DNA of 7,957 nucleotides from DATKDU01 sp035512595 (GTDB lineage: Bacteria; Planctomycetota; Planctomycetia; Pirellulales; Pirellulaceae). The notes beneath the pieces are model-generated. The model worked only from the letters and a program-made list of their open reading frames with translations. It had not been told where the DNA came from and searched no databases. Shown here piece after piece: positions 1-5,223 of this stretch (the first letter of the stretch is position 1; each line of letters begins with the position of its first letter). Location: assembly GCA_035512595.1 (NCBI GenBank), contig DATKDU010000298.1, positions 1 to 7,957 of the forward strand, in the 5' to 3' direction. Position numbers and translations under genes: made by a program.

Positions 1-149
1 TTGAGAAACCGCGCCATTTCCACGCCCCACCATCCCAGCAAGGCCTCGCTCTGCGCCGATCCCGGGAAGGCGGTGCCGGAGGCCTCGACGACCCGGCGAA
101 CCCAGGGCTTGACTTCGGGTGCAGCTCTTGAAGAATTCGAGCTGTCCAT
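1..149 (-). CDS. intI: Probable integron integrase, N-terminal 49 codons only (runs off left edge)
   Basis: A leftward reading frame opens with ATG at 149-147 and stays open to the window edge. The peptide starts MDSSNSSRAAPEV and includes a KPWVRRVVEASG stretch and a GWWGVEMARFL segment. The latter resembles the amphipathic helix of the N-terminal SAM-like domain of tyrosine recombinases, in a form with an N-terminal extension. No catalytic residue lies in the window. The identification rests mainly on context. A gene diverging from a cassette array, with an attI-like core about 110 bp from its start and a LexA-like box in its promoter, is the standard position of intI. A second frame opening at ATG 156 gives a low-complexity Arg/Gly-rich peptide and was not preferred. 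It could be another divergent gene; the sequence to the left would decide. Confidence 0.6.
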   Translation of the reverse strand, partial: MDSSNSSRAAPEVKPWVRRVVEASGTAFPGSAQSEALLGWWGVEMARFL

Positions 150-167
150 GATTCATGAAAAAGTTGC

Positions 168-196
168 CTTATAGTGTTCATTTGAACGCTAGAAGT
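168..196 (-). promoter_or_regulatory. Putative intI promoter
   Basis: Read leftward, TATAAG (complement of 168-173) is a good -10 hexamer 19 bp upstream of the intI ATG. No strong -35 lies at 16-18 bp; the sequence around 190-197 is poor. This is typical of a weak promoter. The candidate LexA box (175-188) lies between the two elements, so repressor binding would block polymerase. Confidence 0.45.
175..188. promoter_or_regulatory. Candidate LexA/SOS box upstream of intI
   Basis: The sequence TGTTC-ATTT-GAACG forms a palindrome (GTTCA/TGAAC arms, 2-nt centre). It matches TGTTC-N4-GAACA, which I recall as the motif reported for verrucomicrobial LexA, at all but the last base. It is adjacent to the putative -10 of intI. 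LexA control of integron integrases is established in other phyla with other box sequences. Inference: IntI is SOS-induced here and the host may be verrucomicrobial. Confidence 0.45.
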
Positions 197-204
197 CCGA
201 TTTG

Positions 205-253
205 TCCACAAGAAATTGTGGGCGAATCCGATTCGCCCACAATTCTTTGTGGC
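205..253. repeat. Perfect 31-bp palindrome nested in a longer inverted repeat in the attI region
   Basis: Arms at 214-228 and 230-244 are perfect 15-bp reverse complements around a single C (229). The symmetry continues outward with two mismatches to CCACAA on the left (207-212) and TTGTGG on the right, giving arms of about 23 nt. Each half also contains its own CCACAA/TTGTGG pair. There is no T-run on either side, so a rho-independent terminator is unlikely. The location fits integrase-binding repeats of attI, an operator, or a cruciform-forming recombination site. Confidence 0.85.
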
Positions 254-268
254 TAAACAACGTTCGGC
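245..268 (+). other. attI: attI-like recombination site core
   Basis: GGCTAAACAACGTTCGGC closely parallels the end of class 1 attI1 (CCTAAAACAAAGTTAGGC, from memory). The core GTTCGGC at 262-268 departs from GTTRRRY at one base. It is validated by GCCGAAC at 775-781, the exact complement, which is the R'' box expected for a cassette whose left edge is TTCGGC. The crossover would be between G262 and T263. Integrase-binding repeats would lie to the left, within the palindromic region. Confidence 0.7.
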
Positions 269-280
269 GGAATCCCACGC

Positions 281-898
281 ATGCAAATTCCACGTCTTCA
301 ATCGGCACGACTGACGCTGCGGCGTTACAACCCGGGCGATTTCGAGGCGTTCGCAGCGCTCAATGCTGACGAGATGGTACGCCGTTATGTAGGCGGACCA
401 CTTGACCGCACCGCCGCCATGCGCCTGTTCGAGCGATTCGTCGCCGGAGAATGCGTGCCGGGCCATGAGGCTTGGGCCGTCACATTCACAGATACCGGAG
501 ACTACATCGGCCACTGCTGGGTGATCTGGCGAGATGGAGCAGATTGCCCCGAGCTGGGCTTTCTCATTGCCGCCCGCCAATGGAGGCGAGGTTACGGCAG
601 TGAGGTTGCGTCCGCATTGGTCCATTATGCTCTCATCGAAGCTCGATACCCTCGTCTTACGGCAACCGTTGATGACGACCATACAGCATCCATCCGAGTG
701 CTTGAACGAGCGAGTATGAAGCGGGAGCGAGAAGAGCGGGATGAGCGCGGAGTCTATTTTATCTATTCCACATCGCCGAACCAAGGCGCTGCAGCGAACC
801 GCCGCCCCGCTGGGCAGTTGGGCGGTTCGGGTAGTTTGCCAGCGATTGTTGCAGCCCACCGGGCGTTTCCGGCGGCGGTCGCTGAGCTTGGTCGTTGA
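281..898 (+). CDS. GNAT-family N-acetyltransferase (cassette 1)
   Basis: A 205-aa protein. The N-terminal IPRLQSARLTLRRYNPGDF and the later LGFLIAARQWRRGYGSEVASALVHYAL (residues 92-118) are typical of RimJ/RimL-type GNAT enzymes. The RxxGxG acetyl-CoA pyrophosphate loop is RRGYGS (residues 102-107). A TASIRVLERASM helix follows (135-146), matching the usual N-x-x-S-x-R-x-x-E-K-x-G motif with D/H replacing the Asn. It should transfer acetyl from acetyl-CoA to an amine of a protein or small molecule; the substrate is unknown. The start ATG lies 18 bp inside the cassette; a GGCGGAA-like sequence precedes it. Natural family ends fall near residue 163; residues 165-205 are encoded by the attC, with the stop TGA inside the next core site. 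Such cassettes include known resistance acetyltransferases, but nothing here points to a drug. Confidence 0.85.
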   Translation: MQIPRLQSARLTLRRYNPGDFEAFAALNADEMVRRYVGGPLDRTAAMRLFERFVAGECVPGHEAWAVTFTDTGDYIGHCWVIWRDGADCPELGFLIAARQWRRGYGSEVASALVHYALIEARYPRLTATVDDDHTASIRVLERASMKREREERDERGVYFIYSTSPNQGAAANRRPAGQLGGSGSLPAIVAAHRAFPAAVAELGR

Positions 899-900
899 GC
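775..900 (+). other. attC: attC1, recombination site closing the GNAT cassette
   Basis: The left box is R'' GCCGAAC (775-781); the right core is R' GTTGAGC (894-900), a perfect GTTRRRY. Between them, CAAGGCGCTGCAGCGAACCGCCGCC pairs (written as two arms) with GGCGGCGGTCGCTGAGCTTG near 871-890, leaving unpaired bases as expected for the folded bottom strand. Length is 126 bp. R'' complements the cassette's own left core at 262-268, which defines cassette 1 as 263-894. One frame through it encodes LQRTAAPLGSWAVR, a peptide I recall in many environmental hypothetical proteins. Confidence 0.85.
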
Positions 901-915
901 AGACTGAAAATAGCT

Positions 916-1485
916 ATGACCACACGATTTTTTGACCGCGACGGGAAAGAACTTTCCAAGCCAGTGCCCGAGCCTGACATACCAATACTTCTTCAGTTCG
1001 GCGGCCCATTTGACGAAGTTCGCGTAACCTTATCTTTTTGTTCGCCATCTCTCGATAAACTTGAAGTATCGGCCATAACTGACCTTTGCCCTACTAAAGC
1101 CTGGAATGCGCATGAACGGCATGTCCACGGAAATGGAATGAGCGGTCAGACAAGGGAGGTCGATTTTGGAAAATGGTTTCATACTGTTGATCTCGATTCT
1201 GCCGACCCAAACGAATTGATCGAACACCTCTTTGCTACGGCGACGAGGGACCTCACGGGATGGACCAGTCTAGCCCAGAGGAACGACGGCCGGGTAACGA
1301 TCGCTGGCCACCTGGATAACTGGAATCGTGAATTAGACCTGAGTCCAGTTGTATTAAAACTTCTCGCCGAGCGAGCTCTACGCTTAACGGTTGACGTGTA
1401 CTTTGACGGCGATGAAATTGACGACGACGAATCAGCTCAACAAGACGGCGCTGCACAACCCGCTACCGCTGGTGAGTCGAAATGA
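916..1485 (+). CDS. DUF4279-like hypothetical protein (cassette 2)
   Basis: A 189-aa soluble protein from ATG 916. A TTG start at 895 is open in the same frame but lies exactly on the cassette edge and gives 196 aa. I prefer ATG, 21 bp inside the cassette; a weak purine run (GACTGAAAATAG) precedes it. The pattern VRVTLSFCSPSLDKLEVSAITDL-CPTKAW, then a GKWFHTVDLDSADPNELIEHLF block, and the ending LDLSPVVLKLLAERALRLTVDVYFD follow the order seen in DUF4279 proteins. In that family a strand pair leads to a PT-x-x-W motif, and an 'LSP-LL--LA--G--L-lDiY' end closes the domain. The family's function is unknown. No signal peptide or membrane helix is visible. The C-terminal 16 residues (from about 174) are encoded by attC2. 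The gene is AT-richer than its neighbours, which fits an independently acquired cassette. Confidence 0.75.
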   Translation: MTTRFFDRDGKELSKPVPEPDIPILLQFGGPFDEVRVTLSFCSPSLDKLEVSAITDLCPTKAWNAHERHVHGNGMSGQTREVDFGKWFHTVDLDSADPNELIEHLFATATRDLTGWTSLAQRNDGRVTIAGHLDNWNRELDLSPVVLKLLAERALRLTVDVYFDGDEIDDDESAQQDGAAQPATAGESK

Positions 1486-1561
1486 CCCTCTTTACTCGAA
1501 CCCTTAACCCTGTTGCGACGCGGCGCTCCCGGTAGCGGGTGCCAGCGCTCGGACGTTCGCT
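1435..1561 (+). other. attC: attC2, recombination site closing the DUF4279-like cassette
   Basis: R'' GCTCAAC (1435-1441) is the exact complement of the cassette's left core GTTGAGC (894-900). R' is GTTCGCT (1555-1561). A perfect 11-bp stem, ACCCGCTACCG (1458-1468) with CGGTAGCGGGT (1530-1540), extends outward through GGCGCTG/CAGCGCT. Length is 127 bp. The cassette therefore spans 895-1555. The R' core departs from GTTRRRY by one C, but its partner box in cassette 3 carries the compensating base. Confidence 0.85.
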
Positions 1562-1568
1562 TTAAAGA

Positions 1569-2084
1569 ATGCCACTCTGCACCGACGTCATTGTTCGAAA
1601 AGACGAAGTCACGTTTCCGAAGACGTGCGTGGTATGCGGCAGGACTGTCGAGGATGAGAATGCTCGATTGCGTGGTAACCCTGTCGGCTTCTACGGAGTC
1701 ATTCCTTGGATCTTCGGTGCCACGAAGAAGCTCAATGTTCCTGCCCACCAACAGTGCGGATCAAAGCTCTCAAGAGCGCTGTTGATCCGGAATCTCGCTC
1801 TTATTGTTGGTGTGACGGCGGTATTGATTGTGGCTGTATCGCTGGGTCTGACGAAGTGGCAGGCTCTCGGGTTGGCAATTGCAGCAATCGCCATTCCGAT
1901 TGTTTGGCAGGTGATTCGCCCCCTACCCTTCGAGTTCACGCATCATTCAGGCCAGTTTAAGTTGATGTTTCTCGATCCCGCCTACGCGCGTGAAATCGCA
2001 ACCCTGAATGATGGTGAGCTGAAGGACGGCAACGAAAACGGAAGCGAACAAGTCAGTGGTGGCAACGGCGGGAAACGCCTCTAG
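1569..2084 (+). CDS. Small membrane protein with CxxC...HxxC knuckle (cassette 3)
   Basis: A 171-aa protein from ATG 1569, 13 bp inside the cassette and with no clear Shine-Dalgarno. Residues 19-23 (TCVVC) and 60-63 (HQQC) form a CxxC...HxxC set that could bind zinc. Two hydrophobic helices follow, about 71-93 and 97-114, separated by a tight GLTKWQ turn. A short domain ending FEFTHHSGQFKLMFLDPAYAREIATLN follows (about 120-147) and would lie on the same side as the N-terminal knuckle. I do not recognise the family. The layout (metal knuckle, helical hairpin, small beta-rich tail) resembles unnamed bacterial membrane proteins found as single-gene cassettes. The last 13 residues fall in attC3. 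A 90-aa frame at 1513-1785 and an 84-aa frame at 1706-1960 overlap it and are shadows. Confidence 0.75.
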   Translation: MPLCTDVIVRKDEVTFPKTCVVCGRTVEDENARLRGNPVGFYGVIPWIFGATKKLNVPAHQQCGSKLSRALLIRNLALIVGVTAVLIVAVSLGLTKWQALGLAIAAIAIPIVWQVIRPLPFEFTHHSGQFKLMFLDPAYAREIATLNDGELKDGNENGSEQVSGGNGGKRL

Positions 2085-2138
2085 TTCGCTTCGCTCTGGA
2101 CGCTTAATCCCCGCCGTGCCACACTTCAAACGTTAGGC
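2043..2138 (+). other. attC: attC3, recombination site closing cassette 3
   Basis: R'' AGCGAAC (2043-2049) is the exact complement of the cassette's left core GTTCGCT (1555-1561). R' is a consensus GTTAGGC (2132-2138). The stem pairs GTGGTGGCAACGGCGGG (2056-2072) with CCCCGCCGTGCCACAC (2109-2124), with an unpaired A. Length is 96 bp. The cassette spans 1556-2132. A following cassette would begin TTAGGC and need an R'' GCCTAAC; none is found before 3416, so the next cassette was disrupted. Confidence 0.85.
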
Positions 2139-2214
2139 AGCGCGGAACGCGAGGTCACCGCAAGGTTTCGAGTTTATGCGATTCTGGCGAGAACGGGAGC
2201 AAGCGAATGCAGGT

Positions 2215-3000
2215 TTAGTAGTTCGCAAAGAAACTTGCGCTCTTTTCGCGTGAATACCCCCTGCGGTCGTAGAGCTTGGTGGTGGAGGGGTCCGCGTGGC
2301 CGGCAGCGCGCTGCACGTCTTCAAGGGGCGACCCGTTATCGAGCGCCGTCGTGATGAAGGTCGCCCGCATCGAGTGAGCGGAATAGCGCGTGCCACCGTT
2401 GCCGGTGCCGGTCTGCCTGACGTAGCGCTTAACGATTCGGTGTAGGGTGTCGGGGTCAAGATGCCGGGTAGGTTCCTTGGCGTGGCGGTTGTGCCGGGTC
2501 GGCAGGAAAAGGGGAGCGTCCGGCTTGCTGCCGTGGCCTGCGGCATCGAGGTAATCCTGAATGCGCTGGGCGCAGTTCTGGTGGATGGCAAGAGACCCCT
2601 TTTTGCCGCCATTACGGAGGATGCGAAGCGAGGCGTAGCCGCGGTCCGTGTAGAAATCCTCAACGGAGAGATGCGCAATTTCCGAGCGCCGCAAACCCGC
2701 CTGGAAACCCACTGAGAGAAGCGCGCGGTCACGCAAGCCAACGAGGGTTTCTGGGTCGGGAGCATCGAGGAGCTTCCGCGCTTCCTCACGGGAAAACGCG
2801 GGGGTTGAGCCTTCTGAGCGGTTTACAGACGGCCGGGAAATGTCGGTCGCCGGGTTCTTCTCCATGTAGCCGTGGCGGATGAGGTGCCGGAAAAGGCTTG
2901 AGAGCGCGGCGAGGCGGCGCCTTACGGTCGAATTCTCAAGCTCCTCGGTTTCTCGCAACGGCGCAGGATGATCTCGAAGAGGATTCCTTCTCCAGAGGCC
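2215..3000 (-). pseudogene. Tyrosine recombinase (phage/plasmid-integrase type), N-terminally truncated
   Basis: The recognisable recombinase part is about 255 residues, in frame with upstream IS21-derived sequence in a 370-codon ORF (3327 to 2215). It starts near HLRETEEL-like residues 121-131 and keeps part of the core-binding domain (TVRRRLAALSSLFRHLIRHG). The catalytic domain looks complete (ORF numbering): Arg213 in GLRRSEIAHL, Lys242/243 in a beta hairpin, His318 and Arg321 in SAHSMRATF, His344 in AAGHADPSTT, nucleophile Tyr353 in KLYDRRGY. The SAHSMRATFITTALDNG...GYSREKSASFFANY ending is typical of plasmid- and island-borne recombinases, not of integron integrases, whose extra motif is absent. 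The first 60-80 residues of the DNA-binding domain are missing, so full activity is unlikely unless the chimeric protein works. It opposes the cassettes and is probably an intruder in the array. Confidence 0.8.
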
Positions 3001-3350
3001 CTCTTCGATCTGCTGCCGGAAGGGCCCACAATCGCTGCGGCGCGCCGTGTGTCCCTGGCTTTTCCCGGCGGTCGAAATGGCGGGTATTGAGGACGCAACC
3101 CGGGCGTATTTGGCCACCGTGCCCCGGTAACAGTCCAGTTCCCGGGCGACTTTGCGTCGGGACCAGTGATGTTGGCTCCGGCCGGGAGCAGGAGTGGCCT
3201 GACTCCCAGCGGGATACTGTTTACTCCTTCTCTTGCAAGGAAAAACGGTGCAAAATCCAGTCCATGAAACGCCTTGCCCCCGCCCCCCGTGCTCACCCCT
3301 ACGGCTCCCGCTCGCGGGAGCGCTCATGCCTCCCCTCGATCAGCGGGCAC
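2990..3350 (-). mobile_element. istA: IS21-family 5' remnant (istA fragment)
   Basis: Leftward translation gives HHWSRRKVARELDCYRGTVAKYARV followed by SSIPAISTAGKSQ...SDCGPFRQQIEEGL. This is the N-terminal helix-turn-helix and linker of IS21 IstA transposases (pattern W-S-R-R-x-I-A-R-E-L, then 'E-x-F-R-x-x-I-x-x-x-L-x-x-G-L'). Homology stops at about 2990, where recombinase sequence begins. Upstream of the helix-turn-helix, the matching reading appears to continue in another frame (LGVRPLLL), suggesting a frameshift. No istA ATG follows the AAGGAG sequence (complement near 3228-3233). The outer end may be the TGTGTGTG (complement of 3349-3356) or nearby; I cannot define it without the other end. 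Confidence 0.6.
3304..3325. repeat. Short GC-rich inverted repeat in the IS21 remnant leader
   Basis: GCTCCCG (3304-3310) and CGGGAGC (3315-3321) are perfect complements around a 4-nt loop. No T-run follows on either strand. It lies where a leader or terminal region of the IS21 remnant would be and has no other evident role. Confidence 0.5.
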
Positions 3351-3369
3351 ACACACCGCCGCTTCCATC

Positions 3370-3396
3370 GGATATCACCGCTTTTCCGGTGATATC
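3370..3396. promoter_or_regulatory. Perfect 11-bp-arm inverted repeat, candidate operator
   Basis: GGATATCACCG (3370-3380) and CGGTGATATCC (3387-3397) are perfect complements separated by a 6-nt CTTTTC. The repeat overlaps the expected -35 position of the TATAAT promoter just downstream. No T-run follows on either strand, so a terminator is unlikely. An operator or a recombination-related hairpin is more plausible. Confidence 0.6.
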
Positions 3397-3410
3397 CAGG
3401 TCTGTATAAT
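3382..3410 (+). promoter_or_regulatory. Putative promoter for the large membrane-protein cassette
   Basis: TATAAT at 3405-3410 is a perfect -10, preceded directly by TG. At 17-bp spacing the -35 would be TTTTCC (3382-3387), which is weak. Transcription would start near 3417, at the cassette core. This gives the gene its own promoter although it lies far from the integron's leader. Confidence 0.45.
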
Positions 3411-3415
3411 TACTG

Positions 3416-3422
3416 GTTGAGC
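3416..3422 (+). other. Probable left core site of the large cassette
   Basis: GTTGAGC fits GTTRRRY. It continues as AGCGTGAA, resembling the left edge of cassette 2 (GTTGAGCAGACTGAA). The R'' of the downstream attC4 is GCCCAAC, the complement of this core except at one base. No attC stem is visible immediately to the left, so the preceding cassette is lost. This boundary is less certain than those of cassettes 1-3. Confidence 0.45.
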
Positions 3423-3432
3423 AGCGTGAAGT

Positions 3433-5052
3433 GTGCCCGTGACCATAACGTGGTGCCCCGGATCGATGCGCGGCGCCGTAGTTGAAACCCCAAGTAACAG
3501 CGCGATGACACCAGATACCGGCAAGCTGTATTTCGCACTGATCGTGTCGGTGCTGCTCTCCTGTGTCGCGGCCTGGATCATCGCCCACCGATATCGACGC
3601 CGAATGCAGCAATTGATGCGGGCACCGCATACCGGAGAGTCGGCAGCGCCGGTCGCGGACGCGGCGCCCGACGGTCCGCCGCCGCTGCCGGTTTCGCTCG
3701 CCGACAACCGCAGGACGGGCATACAGCTGTCCATGCTGCTGATAGCGTTGTCATGCCTTATCGCGCTGTCGAGCGCCTGCATCTGGTGGGCTCTGACGGT
3801 TCCCGGCGAGCCGCTGACACCGAGGCGTGTAGCGGTCGTGGCGCTCCTGTACCTGTGGCCCGTGGTCCCCGGATTGGCGCTGGTGTGGCGGTGGTCGCGC
3901 AAGCGCTTGTTCACCACGATGCTGGTGTGGTGTGGCGCGATTTTCGGTGTTCTTCTCTGGCGGCTCAGCTCGCTGCAGGCGCTCAATGTGATGGCGAGCG
4001 AGATCGCGCTGCCACTGGTACTGCTGTCTCTAGTCTTCCTGGGCAGCGCGACCCGCGCGATAGCGCCGTGGTTGCTCATGCCCGCCGCGGTATTGGTGTC
4101 GTCCGTGCTCGCGGGTCTCGATACGCTGACGTACATGGCTGATCGCGAGTCGCTTTTTTTGAAATTTTTGATCGCGCCGCTGGAAGAGTTGCCAGGGTGG
4201 AGTGGCGTCTTCGTCGTGTTCGCGCTGTTCGTGTTGCTGTCCTTGATCATTGCGTGGTGGCCGATGCGGATGTTGGGGCGTGCGCTCGGGCGCGCGTATT
4301 CGCGCAAGTGGCTCTCCGAGTTGCTGGTGGTGTTCGCTGGTGTATGGGTTTTCGCGCTGACCGACCGCGCACTGACACTCTCCACGACCGCAGGCGCGGA
4401 AGCGTTCGCGATGTACCTGCCGCTGCTGTGGATTCCCGCAATCATGTTGCTTGCTCGTCGCAGGCGGCGAGCCGGGCGAGCGCCCACGCTTCTCGTCTTG
4501 CGAGTTTTTCAGCAGGACGAGCAGGCGCGGTCCCTGTTCGACCACGTCGTCGAACGCTGGCGTCTGAGCGGGAACACGGTGATGATCGCCGGAACCGATC
4601 TTGCCGATCGCACGCTGGACGCCGACGACATCTTCCAGTTCCTCGACCGGCGGCTGGCCGAGCGCTTTGTCGTCAGTCCTGCGGATGTCGCGCGGCGCAT
4701 CGCCGCATTCGACCTGGCGCCTGACATCGATGGTCGCTACCGGGTCAACGAGTGTTATTGCCACGACACGACGTGGCAGGAGGCGCTGCAAGCGCTCATT
4801 CGCCGCAGCAACGTGGTGCTGATGGACCTGCGCGGCTTCCAGGCGCACAACGCCGGCTGTCGTTACGAGCTCACCACGCTGGCGCAGGCCTCGCGCGAAC
4901 TACGCGTCGTGGTCCTGACGGACAGTCGGACCGATCGCGCTGCGGCGCGGGAGGCGATCACCTCCGGCCGACAGGAGCGCTTCGCATGGATCGAGGCCTC
5001 GCACTTCAAAGCGAGCAAGCAACGTGAAGTCCTGGTGCGCCTGTTCGCCTGA
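3433..5052 (+). CDS. Polytopic membrane protein with C-terminal TIR-like/Rossmann region; family unknown
   Basis: Up to 539 aa from GTG 3433; ATG 3505 (515 aa) is an alternative that begins right before the first helix. No start has a convincing Shine-Dalgarno. By eye there are nine or ten membrane helices, the first at residues 31-52 (LYFALIVSVLLSCVAAWIIA), then more to about residue 350. A Pro-rich loop (PDGPPPLPV) lies between helices 1 and 2. An RRRRR stretch marks the cytosolic side. The last 190 residues are soluble: strand TLLVLRVF, helix, strand TVMIAGTDLA, an acidic DADDIFQFLDRRLAERF helix, a YRVNECYCHDTTW segment, then NVVLMDLRGFQAHNAGCRYEL and RVVVLTDSRTDR. The order, with a Cys-x-x-Glu-Leu after the MDLRGF strand, resembles TIR/SEFIR-like domains, where the glutamate of such a motif is catalytic. 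This is fold-level inference; the enzyme activity is not shown. It is the sole gene of its cassette. Confidence 0.75.
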   Translation: MPVTITWCPGSMRGAVVETPSNSAMTPDTGKLYFALIVSVLLSCVAAWIIAHRYRRRMQQLMRAPHTGESAAPVADAAPDGPPPLPVSLADNRRTGIQLSMLLIALSCLIALSSACIWWALTVPGEPLTPRRVAVVALLYLWPVVPGLALVWRWSRKRLFTTMLVWCGAIFGVLLWRLSSLQALNVMASEIALPLVLLSLVFLGSATRAIAPWLLMPAAVLVSSVLAGLDTLTYMADRESLFLKFLIAPLEELPGWSGVFVVFALFVLLSLIIAWWPMRMLGRALGRAYSRKWLSELLVVFAGVWVFALTDRALTLSTTAGAEAFAMYLPLLWIPAIMLLARRRRRAGRAPTLLVLRVFQQDEQARSLFDHVVERWRLSGNTVMIAGTDLADRTLDADDIFQFLDRRLAERFVVSPADVARRIAAFDLAPDIDGRYRVNECYCHDTTWQEALQALIRRSNVVLMDLRGFQAHNAGCRYELTTLAQASRELRVVVLTDSRTDRAAAREAITSGRQERFAWIEASHFKASKQREVLVRLFA

Positions 5053-5101
5053 AGGAAGCCTGGCCACTCGTTTGTCGTGCCGGTGCAAACGGGATAGCGC
5101 T

Positions 5102-5196
5102 GCCCAACAACCGCATCAACCGGACAGCCGCAAGCGCAGCTTGCGGTTCCTCGGCCGCTTCGCTCCCTCAGCTGCCGGTTATGCGGGTCGTTCGGC
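5102..5196 (+). other. attC: attC4, recombination site closing the large cassette
   Basis: R'' GCCCAAC (5102-5108), spacer AACCG, L'' CATCAACC; then GGTTATG (L'), spacer CGGGTC and R' GTTCGGC (5190-5196). The arms AACCGCATCAACCGG and CCGGTTATGCGGGT pair with one unpaired C, the extrahelical base typical of attC. The centre carries a CCGCAAG/CTTGCGG hairpin. Length is 95 bp. This is the most classical attC layout in the window. Confidence 0.88.
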
Positions 5197-5223
5197 CGGA
5201 ACCAAAAGCTAACCGTTAAGACA

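Noticed and set aside
205..253. Palindrome as a rho-independent terminator
   Set aside because: No T-run follows the stem on either strand, and it lies upstream of both divergent genes, not after one.
2133..2789. 218-aa leftward frame overlapping the tyrosine recombinase
   Set aside because: Low-complexity Arg/Pro/Ser/Thr translation. The other leftward frame carries the complete recombinase catalytic motifs.
3375..4848. Long leftward ORFs (370 and 272 aa) opposite the membrane-protein gene
   Set aside because: Their translations are rich in Ser/Arg/Thr/His without hydrophobic cores or motifs. They arise from the high GC third positions of the rightward gene, which has clear membrane helices.
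5208..5220. AACCGTTAAGA as the right core of attC4
   Set aside because: GTTAAGA does not fit GTTRRRY at the last base, and the stem arms place R' at GTTCGGC (5190-5196), whose complement recurs at 5446-5452.
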